A stretch of DNA of 64,000 nt from Nitrococcus mobilis Nb-231 (GTDB lineage: Bacteria > Pseudomonadota > Gammaproteobacteria > Nitrococcales > Nitrococcaceae): the NCBI RefSeq assembly GCF_000153205.1, contig NZ_CH672427.1, positions 3,464,596-3,528,595 of the forward strand. Reading direction: 5' to 3'. A program made the position numbers and the translations under genes. This document shows positions 42,052 through 51,019 of the stretch, in pieces. Positions within the stretch are counted from its first letter, which is position 1; the number at the start of each line of letters is the position of its first letter. The notes under the pieces are model-generated. The model was given only the letters and a program-made list of their open reading frames with translations, ran no database searches and was not told the origin of the DNA.

Positions 42052-42387
42052 ATGGCATTGACACGGAATTTTTGTGAAACGGTTCGAGAGCGGGCGCAGG
42101 CGGATGCGGCGTTCCGATCCGCGCTGCTCACCGACGCCGCGGATGCGCTTTTAGCCGGAGAGGCCGATGCGGCCCGCCGCATCCTGCGCGACTACATTAA
42201 TGCAACCGTAGGTTTCGAGGCTCTGGCGGCTGAGACTGGGATTGCCGTTAAGAGTCTGCATCGGATGTTCGGGCCGAGGGGGAATTCGACCTTATCCAGC
42301 CTGGCGCGGGTGTTTCGTGCGTTGGAGGCCCGAGAGGGGGTAACACTGCAAGCGACCGCGCGACCCTTAGAGACGCTTACGTCTTGA
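42052..42387 (+). CDS. HTH antitoxin-like regulator (orphan)
   Basis: A 111-residue HigA-like addiction-module antidote protein. It has an N-terminal helical region (ALTRNFCETVRERAQADAAF) and a helix-turn-helix (FEALAAETGIAVKSLHRMFG, followed by NSTLSSLARVFRAL). This family is normally preceded by a RelE/HigB toxin gene, but none is next to it here. A hairpin (42386-42406) immediately follows. Confidence 0.72.
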   Translation: MALTRNFCETVRERAQADAAFRSALLTDAADALLAGEADAARRILRDYINATVGFEALAAETGIAVKSLHRMFGPRGNSTLSSLARVFRALEAREGVTLQATARPLETLTS

Positions 42388-42406
42388 TACGCGAAGAGCG
42401 CGTATC
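42386..42406 (+). terminator. Hairpin after the HTH antitoxin gene
   Basis: Perfect 8-bp stem GATACGCG / CGCGTATC with loop AAGAG, starting at the stop codon. No T tract follows, so termination is uncertain. Confidence 0.3.
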
Positions 42407-42893
42407 CGATTCCTTCCATGTGGAGGGGCCTGTCGATGAGTGTATCGACTATCACGGATGACGCAATGGCCGGATGACTGGCTCAAACCACGTCACAAGA
42501 GCCGATTTCTGCGCGGGGCTCAAGGACGTACTGGAGAAGGCTTCGCTCTGAGGGTAGGCGCAATACACTTTCTGCGGGGCCGTTCTGAGGCGCGGATATT
42601 GGGAGCGTGCCTTCCTGGATCGGTTGCGGGTGGCTGATAGTGCTGATTTGAGACGGTAGGCTGTCCCGCTTTATGCTCAGAATCAGCCTTGGACAGTCAG
42701 GATGCTTTCCATCGTAAAGAGCGAATGCCGGCAGGCACTCGACTGAGCGCTATCGAACACGCCATCTTATTGGCGCCTCTCCGTAAAATGTCGATGGTGA
42801 TTGGTGGAGACTGAACATTGCCAAAGACATTGAGTAGGAATAATCTGGTCGTTTAGGCTAGTCTGTTGTTGCGTTCGGGTGCAGTGAATAAGT
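42407..42893. other. Gap without recognisable gene
   Basis: About 490 bp between antitoxin genes; short open frames only, none with a recognisable domain. Promoter for the Phd/VapC pair is expected near the 3' end, where the sequence becomes more AT-rich (about 42820-42880). Confidence 0.4.
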
Positions 42894-43145
42894 ATGGCCA
42901 AGGAACTCGAGATTGGTGCCTACGAAGCTAAGACCAACCTGGCTGCGTTTCTTCGTAAGGTGCAGTCCGGTGATCGCTTTACGATCACTCAGCGGGGCCG
43001 AGCCGTTGCTGAATTGGTGCCCTATGGCACCACGCAGCAACGGGCAAAGACGGCAGCAGCTACACAGATGCAGGCTTTTATGCACAAGCACCAACCGGTT
43101 ACGGGGAGCGATATAAAGACCCTGATCGAGGAAGGTCGTGATTAA
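42894..43145 (+). CDS. Phd/YefM-family antitoxin (VapB)
   Basis: An 83-residue antitoxin. The N-terminal domain AKELEIGAYEAKTNLAAFLR and ITQRGRAVAELVPYG is the standard Phd/YefM fold; the C-terminal tail is the toxin-binding part. The stop overlaps the vapC start (TAATG at 43143-43147), indicating coupled translation and probable autoregulation of the pair. Confidence 0.88.
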   Translation: MAKELEIGAYEAKTNLAAFLRKVQSGDRFTITQRGRAVAELVPYGTTQQRAKTAAATQMQAFMHKHQPVTGSDIKTLIEEGRD

Positions 43146-43567
43146 TGCGCTTTGTGCTGGATAATTCTGTTGCCATGCGCTGGCTTCTCGGCGACGGGAA
43201 CGAGGACGATCTTGCCTATGCAAGCCATGTGCTCGACGTGCTCGGCAACCCGGATGCACAAGCTACGGCGCCGGCGATTTGGCCTCTGGAAGTTGCCAAT
43301 GTTATCGCTACAGCAGAAAGCAAGGGGCTGCTAACTGAAGCCCGTAGCTCGGAGTTCGTTGGTTTGCTCGAAGGCCTGGCTGTCGATGTTGATGCCGACA
43401 CCGCCAGGCATGCGCTGAAGGACACGCTGCAGCTTGCCCGGCGCTTTAGTCTGTCAGCTTATGATGCGGCCTATCTGGAGCTCGCATTACGCAAGGGTTT
43501 TCCATTGGCGACGCTTGATGTCAATTTGCAAAAAGCCGCTGAAAAAACGGGTATAGCACGGCTATAG
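43145..43567 (+). CDS. vapC: VapC-family PIN toxin
   Basis: A 140-residue PIN-domain ribonuclease with all acidic positions kept: D6 (FVLDNSVAMRW), E in WPLEVANVI, D in SAYDAAYLELA and D in LATLDVNLQKA. In contrast to the degenerate PIN protein at 8455 it should be active. Partner of the upstream Phd-like antitoxin. Confidence 0.9.
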   Translation: MRFVLDNSVAMRWLLGDGNEDDLAYASHVLDVLGNPDAQATAPAIWPLEVANVIATAESKGLLTEARSSEFVGLLEGLAVDVDADTARHALKDTLQLARRFSLSAYDAAYLELALRKGFPLATLDVNLQKAAEKTGIARL

Positions 43568-43700
43568 TGCGCGGCTAATCTTGGCTCTTCTGCACTGATG
43601 TGAGCCACAAAGCCTCTGTCCGAGGCCCTCCCTAGAGGATAGTTGCCGTTTTCGCAAGCCGTCGTTTTGTCGATAGGAGTGCTGGCCTGCCTATGCCACC

Positions 43701-43814
43701 TCAGGAGTGGATCAGACGCACAGTGGGGAAGTACGTGCGGTAGCGTCCCGCATCTCGGGTGACCAGTGTGAAGCCTTCTACGGCGGCGTGGGCATCGATG
43801 AAGAAATCCGGTAA
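43701..43814 (-). pseudogene. VapC/PIN toxin C-terminal remnant
   Basis: On the minus strand 37 codons read LPDFFIDAHAAVEGFTLVTR, D, then RYRTYFPTVRLIHS and a stop: the last quarter of a VapC-type toxin. The rest is replaced by a truncated insertion-sequence gene whose frame runs into it at about 43815-43827. Confidence 0.7.
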
Positions 43815-43826
43815 GGGGGATCGTTC

Positions 43827-44059
43827 ATGGCCGCCGTCTCCAGCACCGCCGCAAACTTGTCTCTCGCCGTCCAGCCCTCGGGCCCATCGGCCTGAACATC
43901 GGGCAGGCGCTGGCCGCGATCACGAGCCCGTTTGCGCCAGTTATAGATCGTCGCCTTGGACACGCCTTCTTCGGCGGCAACCTCTGAGACCGTGCGGTTA
44001 TTCGGTGGCATCGGCTTGGCCAGTGCCGCCGCCCTGCGCTCGTTAGGATACTTGGACAT
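43827..44059 (-). pseudogene. IS3-type transposase orfA, 3' truncated
   Basis: From ATG 44059 on the minus strand: MSKYPNERRAAALAKPMPPN, a helix-turn-helix VSEVAAEEGVSKATIYNWRK and FAAVLETAAMN, all typical of the small DNA-binding protein of IS3-family elements. The frame then enters the vapC remnant, so the 3' part and orfB are lost. No terminal inverted repeats were identified. Confidence 0.7.
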
Positions 44060-44174
44060 CGTTTCCCCTATCGCCCCCCATCTTTATTAGAAGGATAACT
44101 CGGTGAGACGACATCTACCCTGACAGGGAGGGCGCTCAAGGAACTGCTCAAACAGTTTCCGATGTCGGCCCGTG

Positions 44175-44339
44175 ATGCGCCTGGCGATTTTCGCAGCGCT
44201 CCGCTCGTTGAACCTGGTGTTCATCGGAGCGCCCGGTACCGGCAAGTCGGGACTGGCCATCAGCCTGCTGCGCCAGACCCTGGTCAACGCCTTCTTCGTG
44301 AGTCTGTCCGACTCGGCTTGTTACTGTTTGGGCTTGTAG
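44175..44339 (+). pseudogene. IstB-like (IS21) ATPase fragment
   Basis: A 54-codon frame with LNLVFIGAPGTGKSGLAISL and LRQTLVNAFF, the Walker A region of IS21-type IstB helper ATPases. Both the N-terminal part and everything after the first helix are missing. Together with the IS3-type piece this marks a former insertion hot spot. Confidence 0.65.
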
Positions 44340-44905
44340 TTGAATTTCATGCCGGCGAGGGCGGCTTCATACATCAGGCCGCCGCGGGCTATGGTGAAGA
44401 CCGCCATGCCCTTGGTGTAGCTACCGATGGTTGCGGCATCGCCTCGGCCGCCGCTGATGCCCCCGGCGGTGCCCTGGGTCGAGGCGTGGGCCGATGCCCC
44501 GGCGGTGATCGCCACGGCGCTCGCCTGGGCGGAGAACTCGAACTCACCCGTGGTGAACTCGTTGAAGGCGCGTTCGTCCTTGAAAAAGATGATCATGCTG
44601 TAGGCCTGACCGCCAAGCTGGAAGCCGATGCTCAGTTGGACCATCGAGGAATTGCCGACCCATTCGCCTTGTTTGTAGACGCGGCCCTTGCCGAGCGCGC
44701 CACCGATGCCTACGCCGCCCTTGCCGACGGTCGGGAACACGGCATAGCCGTAGGCAGAATCGAAAAATTTGCCGCTTCCCCCGGCTTCCTTGAAGGCCTT
44801 GATCGTCTTCTCGTAGCTCTTGCTGTTCTCGTCTGCCCAAGCAGGGTTCGCCAGAAGCAACGCAAACAGCAAGGCCAGAAAATACCGCAAGTATTTTGTT
44901 TCCAT
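44321..44905 (-). CDS. SYLF-domain (YSC84-like) secreted lipid-binding protein
   Basis: A 194-residue protein with a clear signal peptide (YLRYFLALLFALLLANPAWA) and a SYLF domain: GGSGKFFDSAYGYAVFPTVG, VGIGGALGKGRVYKQGEWVG and a Gly/Ala-rich C-terminal region with GLMYEAALAGMKFNYKP. SYLF proteins bind phosphoinositide-like lipids in eukaryotes; the bacterial role is unknown. Its 3' end overlaps the IstB fragment by 19 bp on the other strand. Confidence 0.85.
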   Translation of the reverse strand: METKYLRYFLALLFALLLANPAWADENSKSYEKTIKAFKEAGGSGKFFDSAYGYAVFPTVGKGGVGIGGALGKGRVYKQGEWVGNSSMVQLSIGFQLGGQAYSMIIFFKDERAFNEFTTGEFEFSAQASAVAITAGASAHASTQGTAGGISGGRGDAATIGSYTKGMAVFTIARGGLMYEAALAGMKFNYKPKQ

Positions 44906-45139
44906 AAAAGTTTTCTCTCGTCATTGCTGTTGGCAGCTGGTGCCGGTTCAAGAATCACATCGGCGGGACGCGGGTTTTAATGCGTTCCTGCATAGGACGC
45001 CGAGACCGTCGGTGGTGGTATTGTCCCTTTCTCCCCAATCACTCGCAACGATTTCAGCTTTGTTCGAGTCTCGGGCCGGTTTTCGGTATGGGCGCGGCGC
45101 TATTGGACCCGCAGCTCAGGTCTACAACGTTGCGGCGAG

Positions 45140-46330
45140 TCATCGCGCTGGCGCTTCGGGATACTCGGGTAGCGTGAAACGGTCGACCAAACTGCGCGTA
45201 AGGAAGTGGCGCGCGACGGCCGGGATCACGAACGCATGCATGGCCTGATTGCGCACGAACAGGCCCAGCGCGGTGCGCGGCGCGAACGCGCCGGCGAACT
45301 TCACCGCCTCGCGCTGCTTACCGGCTAGGAATGCGCGCAAATGCTCCTCGTAGCGTGCGAAGGCGAGGGCGTAGTCGCCGGCGGCGGCATGGAGCTCGCC
45401 GGCTAGCACGTAAGCTGCGGTCATCGCGCGCGCCGCGCCTTCACCGGCAAGTAGGGATGGACAGGCCGCCGCGTCGCCGACCAGTGCGACACGCCCGTTC
45501 GACCACGTGTCCATGCGGATCTGGCTGACGCGGTCGAAGTAGAGTTCCGTATTGCGGTCCATTGCGGCGAGGATGGCGCGGCACTCCCAGCCCGCGGCGT
45601 CAAATTGCGTGTGCAGAAAGCGTCGGGCCGCCGCGTCGTCTGCAACGTTCTCGGTTCCGTCGCTCGCGCAGACGAATAGGAACATCGTGCGGTCAGCGCG
45701 CATCGCAAAGCGGGCGACCTGCTTGCCGGGCCGCGTGTAACCCACGTAGACGAGCTCGTCACGCGGCCGATAAGCCTCCGTCTCGAACGCGGCGACGTGG
45801 TAGCCGAGGAATTTCTCGAAGCGCTCTTCGGCGCCGAAGACCAGTGCGCGTACGCTTGAGTGCAGGCCGTCCGCACCGATCACGAAGTCGTAGCGGCGTG
45901 CCGGTATGTGCTCGAAGGCTACCTGGACACCGGCCGCATCCTGTTCGATCGCGCTGATGCGCTCGCCGAACAGGGTTTCCACGCGGGCGCCGAGCGATTG
46001 GTAGACCGCGGCGGCCAGATCGCCGCGGGCGATGCTGGTGTAGCGTCCCTGCATCGCATCGCGAAGCACCTCGGCTGTGAAGCCGCTGCGGCGATCCCCG
46101 TGGGTGTCGACCGTGCGCACTTCTTGGATGTCGTAGCCGAGGTGCCGAAGTTGCGGTGTAAGGCCCATGCGTTCAGCGACTTCGAACCCAGTGCCCCAGA
46201 AATCGATCACGTAGCCGCCGGTGCGCAGCCGCGGCGCATGCTCGACCAGGGTGGCACGGAAGCCGTAGCGCGCTAGCCAGTACGCGAGGGTCGGACCGGC
46301 AATGCCGGCGCCGCTGATCAGGACGTTCAT
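45140..46330 (-). CDS. FAD-dependent aromatic-type monooxygenase (PHBH fold)
   Basis: A 396-residue flavoprotein hydroxylase. It has the FAD-binding GxGxxG (MNVLISGAGIAGPTLAYWLA), the DG motif (VIGADGLHSSVR) and the GD motif (GRVALVGDAAACPSLLAGEG). It hydroxylates an unknown small molecule using NAD(P)H and oxygen. ATG 46330 is preferred over the preceding GTG. A decayed glyoxalase-fold gene lies just upstream in the same direction. Confidence 0.87.
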   Translation of the reverse strand: MNVLISGAGIAGPTLAYWLARYGFRATLVEHAPRLRTGGYVIDFWGTGFEVAERMGLTPQLRHLGYDIQEVRTVDTHGDRRSGFTAEVLRDAMQGRYTSIARGDLAAAVYQSLGARVETLFGERISAIEQDAAGVQVAFEHIPARRYDFVIGADGLHSSVRALVFGAEERFEKFLGYHVAAFETEAYRPRDELVYVGYTRPGKQVARFAMRADRTMFLFVCASDGTENVADDAAARRFLHTQFDAAGWECRAILAAMDRNTELYFDRVSQIRMDTWSNGRVALVGDAAACPSLLAGEGAARAMTAAYVLAGELHAAAGDYALAFARYEEHLRAFLAGKQREAVKFAGAFAPRTALGLFVRNQAMHAFVIPAVARHFLTRSLVDRFTLPEYPEAPAR

Positions 46331-46344
46331 CACATTCTGGCCCT

Positions 46345-46509
46345 TTTATCGCTTCTGGGGCGGTCTTGGCGGTGGCCGGAATCTCTTCCGGACTGACGTC
46401 GCGAATGTGGGTGGCCACCGACCATTCATGGCCGATGGGGTCGACGAGCTTGCCGTAGCGGAGTGAGGCTGTGCATTCCCGCGGGGATCGGCTTGACCTT
46501 GGTGCTCAT
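46345..46509 (-). pseudogene. PhnB-like VOC protein gene with internal deletion
   Basis: Minus strand from ATG 46509 reads MSTKVKPIPAGMHSLTP, the usual start of PhnB/YdcJ-type VOC proteins. It is then joined out of frame to YGKLVDPIGHEWSVATHIRD and VSPEEIP, the usual end. About 90 codons in the middle (most of the fold) have been deleted. Confidence 0.75.
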
Positions 46510-46622
46510 AGGGCTCTCCTGTAAGTCGAAGCTACTATGCGGGCATCGCCCAACTGCTGTGGGTTTGTTTCAACGACGAACGGCGCGACGCAAAACCAAG
46601 ATCTGCCGCCTACCATCCGCCA

Positions 46623-47030
46623 TCAGTCCGGTTTCCGATAGGCCACCGGTTCATCGGCGCTATTCGGCTGGGTGAGTGCTTCCAAAAGGTGACCGTTCGG
46701 ATCCTGAAAATACAAGCCGCGCCCACCGTTATGTAGATAAATCTCAGCGGGCCTCTGTCGGCCGGGGTCGGCCCAGTACGGGATGTGGTGATCGCCGAGG
46801 TGGGCGAAAATCCGGTCGAAGTCTTCCTCCGTCACCAGGAAGGCATAGTGCTGCATGGCGATATCACCATCGCGTTCATAGAAGTCGAGCGAGACGCCGT
46901 TGTCCAGCCTCACCACCAGCATCGGGCCAAAAGTTTCGGGCGATGGCAGCTGCAGGATTTCCGTGAGAAAGGCCGCGGAGCGGTGTTTGTCGCGGCACCA
47001 GACGATTGTGTGGTTGAGCTGTGCGGTCAT
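46623..47030 (-). CDS. VOC-family (glyoxalase-fold) protein
   Basis: A 135-residue protein with the beta-alpha-beta-beta-beta fold pattern of vicinal oxygen chelate enzymes: LNHTIVWCRDKHRSAAFLTE at the start and GRGLYFQDPNGHLLEALTQP at the end, with a metal-site-like H7 and E in LLEAL. Small dioxygenase, lyase or resistance functions are all possible; substrate unknown. Confidence 0.85.
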   Translation of the reverse strand: MTAQLNHTIVWCRDKHRSAAFLTEILQLPSPETFGPMLVVRLDNGVSLDFYERDGDIAMQHYAFLVTEEDFDRIFAHLGDHHIPYWADPGRQRPAEIYLHNGGRGLYFQDPNGHLLEALTQPNSADEPVAYRKPD

Positions 47031-47830
47031 TACGGGTGATCCTCGGTCAGCCGATGTGGCAGGGCGCGCATTCGCGCACCTCGATGGTGGAGAAACGCAC
47101 CGCCGGGTGCGCCGTTGCCGGTTCGCGCAAATTTCCGGTGCTACATCGGGGAAACTATTTCGCGAAGGCAGCGGCGAGATGCAAGGCGAAGCCAGGCACG
47201 ATCAGGCCGATGCTGCGCAGGATGGGTTGGTTGTCGGCAGCATTGATTTGGGTGCCCGAGGCGGCGGTGCGTCCGCGCCCCGGCAGTCAGATTTCGACCA
47301 GGATCAGCAGGGGCGCCACTAAAACAGCCCTGGGCTGGTGATCGACAGGTAGCCCGAGGCCATCGTCATCTCGCCGATGAAGCTGAGCATGGCACCGGCG
47401 AGGTCCAGATACCAGGCAAGATCACGCGCAGCCTGAACGGGGTCAGCAATAGCTCACTCGGGGAGGCCGGGCAGATAGCGGACTTGAGTCACAGTCGCCA
47501 CCTCGCCCAGCACCGGGGCGGTGAATCAGATGGTAAAGCCGCAAGCCTTGAGGCAGTAACCGCCGACCGGCAGCGTGTCTCGGAATTGGAGCGGACGCGC
47601 CAGTTGCGGGCCGAATAGCTCGCCGCGCAGCGCCGGGCGATGCCTCGATGATCGAAGAGTTGAAGCGGCAGACGGCTGGCTGAGCGAGACTATTAACCGT
47701 AAGCCTGAGCTCGGAAGGTGGGTTCGGGTGGCGGGCAGAAAATGCGGGCAGCAGCTAATGGTACTTAAGTTAAGGTTCTACTCTTGTTTTCGGCGTCAGT
47801 GCACTTTGGAACAGGAGTGTCGAGTGTGCT
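47031..47830. other. 800-bp stretch with decayed minus-strand coding traces
   Basis: No intact gene. On the minus strand (about 47320-47440) an open hydrophobic stretch LAWYLDLAGAMLSFIGEMTM then ASGYLSITSPG is preceded and followed by in-frame stops, so it looks like a broken membrane or metabolic protein gene that I cannot identify. Confidence 0.45.
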
Positions 47831-48445
47831 ATGAGCCTGCGAAAAGTTGGCATATTGTGCGGCCTATTCGGCCCGTTGTTGTGGCTGTTTCTCATCGGCA
47901 TTGCAGGTGTGATACAGCCGGAGTTCAATCACGTCACGCACTACATCAGCGAGCTCGGAGAGCACGGCAGCGTCGCAGAGTGGCTGGTGCGAATTGCCGC
48001 CTTCGGTTTCACTGGCGTGTTGTACCTTGGCTTTGCGGCGGCCTTGCTAGCGACCTTTCGGGGCGGATGGCCTTTTACAGTGGCGGCGGTACTGATCGGT
48101 CTTGACGGGGTGGGGCGGATCGGTGCTGGGGTGTTCGCCTGCGATCCGGGCTGCGCGGGGCTTTCAATGAACCAGGAGCTGCATCGACTGTTTGCGACGA
48201 TTGGCTTCCTGTCGGGCCTTTTGGCCGCTATTTTCTGGGGCATCGTGTTGTTGCGGCGTGGCTGGCTGAAGGGGTTTGGATGGTTCTCCGTATCCAGCGG
48301 TCTGCTGGCGTCGATATTCCTGCTGCTGATGTCCTGGACTCAAAACCCACTCAATGTTCCCGGACTCTATGAGCACCTAGCGAGCCTGGTGCTGTCAGTG
48401 TGGGTGCTGGTGTTCGCGGTGCGCTTACTGCGCTATCCGGCGTAG
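47831..48445 (+). CDS. DUF998 family membrane protein
   Basis: A 204-residue integral membrane protein with six hydrophobic segments. The N-terminal VGILCGLFGPLLWLFLIGIA and THYISELGEHGSVAEWLVRI, and the central CDPGCAGLSMNQELHRLFAT, are the DUF998 signature. Function unknown. AGGAG lies upstream, with somewhat long spacing to ATG 47831. Confidence 0.85.
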   Translation: MSLRKVGILCGLFGPLLWLFLIGIAGVIQPEFNHVTHYISELGEHGSVAEWLVRIAAFGFTGVLYLGFAAALLATFRGGWPFTVAAVLIGLDGVGRIGAGVFACDPGCAGLSMNQELHRLFATIGFLSGLLAAIFWGIVLLRRGWLKGFGWFSVSSGLLASIFLLLMSWTQNPLNVPGLYEHLASLVLSVWVLVFAVRLLRYPA

Positions 48446-48644
48446 TCCCTGCTGGGTACATTAACCCGACCAGCGCAAGTCCCCGCCTATGGCGGTGTGA
48501 CTAACAAAGGCTCTGCCGTTCCGGCGTGTGTTGAGGTAGATGACCTCTTTCCAAGCGAGAGAAGCGGAAGGAGGTCATCATGCGCGACTGGACAGTAAAC
48601 CTGACAGTTTGGCGTGACATGGCGAAGTCGGAAGACAGCCGGGT

Positions 48645-49235
48645 TCAACCCGGCGCCGCCAGCTCGTCCATGTGGTCATCGATCCAAAGCACGCGATCGG
48701 CCCGGGCCTGCAGATCCGTTGAAACACCCGTGGAGAACACGGCGAGCTCGATACGCTTGCCGTTCTCGCAGAGGTGCTCCACCGCGTCCAATAGATCCCC
48801 GTCACCGGAGGAAAGAACGAGACAGTCATAGCGCTCCTTGTGGGCGAGCGCCAGCGTGGCGAGTCCGACGTCTACTCCCATTTGGCGCTGGTTGACCAGA
48901 TGGTGGTCCGGTCCGCCATGCGGGCAGCAGACTTCGATTTTTGTGCCACAATCGACGCAGAAGGCGTTTTCGACCCGCTCGTTTTTGAGGCCGTAGAGTT
49001 TCACGATGAGATGCGGACCGTTGGGAGCCGCGCTCTGCAACCAGCTGTGAAAACGCTCGCGGGCACTGTGCGCATCGCTTTGCACGCTGTTGAGATAGTA
49101 GCCGCGCCACAGTACGCCGAGGTGTTCTTCGATCAAGCGCCGCAGCCTCAAGTAGTCAACCCGGGTATGGGGGCCGAAGCGTTGAATGTTATTGGCGTGA
49201 ATGTAGCTTCCATCAATAAGCCAAAGGCGTTTCAT
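48645..49235 (-). CDS. NYN-domain (PIN-like) putative nuclease
   Basis: A 196-residue NYN/DUF88 protein. Catalytic-type acids occur in MKRLWLIDGSYIHANN, MGVDVGLATLALAHK and LVLSSGDGDLLDAVEHL. An unusual feature is a Cys/His-rich insert FCVDCGTKIEVCCPHGGPDH before the second acidic motif, which could bind zinc. NYN proteins are usually RNases; no partner gene identifies the substrate. Confidence 0.85.
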   Translation of the reverse strand: MKRLWLIDGSYIHANNIQRFGPHTRVDYLRLRRLIEEHLGVLWRGYYLNSVQSDAHSARERFHSWLQSAAPNGPHLIVKLYGLKNERVENAFCVDCGTKIEVCCPHGGPDHHLVNQRQMGVDVGLATLALAHKERYDCLVLSSGDGDLLDAVEHLCENGKRIELAVFSTGVSTDLQARADRVLWIDDHMDELAAPG

Positions 49236-49490
49236 GAGGTGGTCCGCCGACGTGGTGGTGTCAGGGTGTTTATGAACGGTCTGAAATCTTTATTGGCCGT
49301 CGGTCAGTGCTGTTGCGCGAAAAGTGCTTCTATGTGGTCCGGTGTTTACCGCTGCCGGTAGGTGCCGGATCGCGGACGCGCATACCTCTTATCGATACCA
49401 ACCATGGCCCATCATGGCAAGTTTAAGAGTTAAATCAGAGTGAGAATATTTTTTTAGCCGGACAGGTAGGCGCAACCATGGGAGATGAAC

Positions 49491-50948
49491 ATGTCTGACA
49501 ATAACGGCCTCCTCATCGGCCTGGGGCAGTCGCGGGTTTGCCTGAACCCGCGTTACGCGAATCGACACGGATTGATCGCGGGAGCGACTGGAACGGGCAA
49601 GACCATAACCTTGCAGGTGCTTGCCGAGGGGTTTGCAAATCTCGGTGTGCCGGTGTTCCTTGCCGATGTAAAGGGCGATCTGTCAGGTATTTCACAGCCC
49701 GGTACACCGAACCCGAAGCTCGCTGAGCGCATCGAACGCATCGGTGTTGATGACTTTGCGTTCGGTGGTGCGCCAACGGTGTTTTGGGATGTATTCGGCG
49801 AGCAGGGCCATCCGGTGCGCACGACAATTTCGGAGCTCGGGCCGTTGCTCATTGCGCGCCTGTTGGAACTCAATGATACACAGGAGGGGGTGCTGAACGT
49901 CGCCTTCGAGTTTGCCGATGAGGAAGGCCTGCTGCTGCTCGATCTGAAGGATTTGCGCGCGACGCTGCAATACGTCGCCGAGCATGCCAAGGAGTTCAGC
50001 ATGCGCTACGGCAACGTCAGCCCGGCCTCGGTCGGCGCGATTCTCAGGCGATTGCTCAACATCGAGCGTGAAGGCGGTGAGCGGTTCTTCGGCGAGCCTT
50101 CCCTCGACATCGACGATTTTCTGCAGGTGGCGCCCGATGGCCGTGGCCGGGTCCATGTATTGGCGGCGTCGCGGCTCATGCACAACCCGAACCTCTATGC
50201 CACTTTCCTGCTCTGGTTACTCTCGGAGCTGTTCGAGCGCTTGCCCGAGGTGGGGGATCTGGATAAGCCGCGGCTCGTGTTTTTCTTCGACGAGGCGCAT
50301 TTGCTTTTCGACGACGCTCCCAAGGTCGTGCGTGACAAAGTCGAGCAGGTCGTGCGGCTCATCCGCTCCAAGGGCGTCGGCGTCTATTTCATCACCCAGA
50401 GCCCGCTCGATATCCCCGAGGACGTGTTGGGGCAGCTCGGCAACCGCGTCCAACACGCGCTGCGCGCTTTTACCCCGAAGGATCAGAAGGCCGTGCGGGC
50501 GGCGGCCGATACCTTCCGCGCCAACCCCGCGCTCGAGACCGCGCGTGTGATCACCGAGCTGGGTGTCGGCGAGGCGCTGGTATCCGTGCTCGAGGAGCAA
50601 GGCATACCCAGCATCGTGCAGCGCACCTTGATCCGCCCACCCGCCTCCCGCATCGGCCCTGTGAATGCCGCCGAGCGCGCGGCAATCTTGCGTGCGAGCC
50701 CGTTTCTCGGGCGTTATGATCAACCGCTTGACCGTGAATCGGCCTACGAACTCTTGAGCCAACGTGCCGCCGCAGAGCAGGCCGCGGCGGCATCGAGCGA
50801 ACCGGCTGTAGGGCGTTCGAGCCAGGTCCGCAGCCGCCGTCAGAGCGTCGGTGAGGCCTTCGTTAAAAGCGTTACGCGGACGATTGGCACCCAGCTTGGT
50901 CGTCAGATCGTCCGTGGTGTGCTGGGTTCGCTTCTGAGGCGCTTTTGA
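49491..50948 (+). CDS. HerA-like helicase, DUF853 (YjgR type)
   Basis: A 485-residue ATPase of the FtsK/HerA superfamily. It has Walker A GATGTGKTITLQVLAEG, Walker B LVFFFDEAHLLF, sensor-like VGVYFITQSPLDIPEDVLGQ and the arginine-containing VQHALRAFTPKD. The C-terminal 60 residues are Ala/Gln-rich then basic and hydrophobic. ATG 49491 is chosen because GGAG (49481-49484) is 6 bp upstream, while ATG 49485 touches it. Cellular role poorly known. Confidence 0.9.
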   Translation: MSDNNGLLIGLGQSRVCLNPRYANRHGLIAGATGTGKTITLQVLAEGFANLGVPVFLADVKGDLSGISQPGTPNPKLAERIERIGVDDFAFGGAPTVFWDVFGEQGHPVRTTISELGPLLIARLLELNDTQEGVLNVAFEFADEEGLLLLDLKDLRATLQYVAEHAKEFSMRYGNVSPASVGAILRRLLNIEREGGERFFGEPSLDIDDFLQVAPDGRGRVHVLAASRLMHNPNLYATFLLWLLSELFERLPEVGDLDKPRLVFFFDEAHLLFDDAPKVVRDKVEQVVRLIRSKGVGVYFITQSPLDIPEDVLGQLGNRVQHALRAFTPKDQKAVRAAADTFRANPALETARVITELGVGEALVSVLEEQGIPSIVQRTLIRPPASRIGPVNAAERAAILRASPFLGRYDQPLDRESAYELLSQRAAAEQAAAASSEPAVGRSSQVRSRRQSVGEAFVKSVTRTIGTQLGRQIVRGVLGSLLRRF

Positions 50949-51019
50949 GCTCACGAGGTCCAGTTGGGGGCGAATGACGTGCCTCGGCATTGCCCGTGGG
51001 ATTGGCTACCTACAGCGGC

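Noticed and set aside
44162-44980. 272-codon plus-strand open frame opposite the SYLF gene
   Set aside because: The minus strand encodes a signal peptide and SYLF domain; the plus frame has no recognisable domain.
50217-50990. 257-codon minus-strand open frame inside the HerA-like gene
   Set aside because: Opposite-strand shadow; the plus-strand gene carries Walker motifs.
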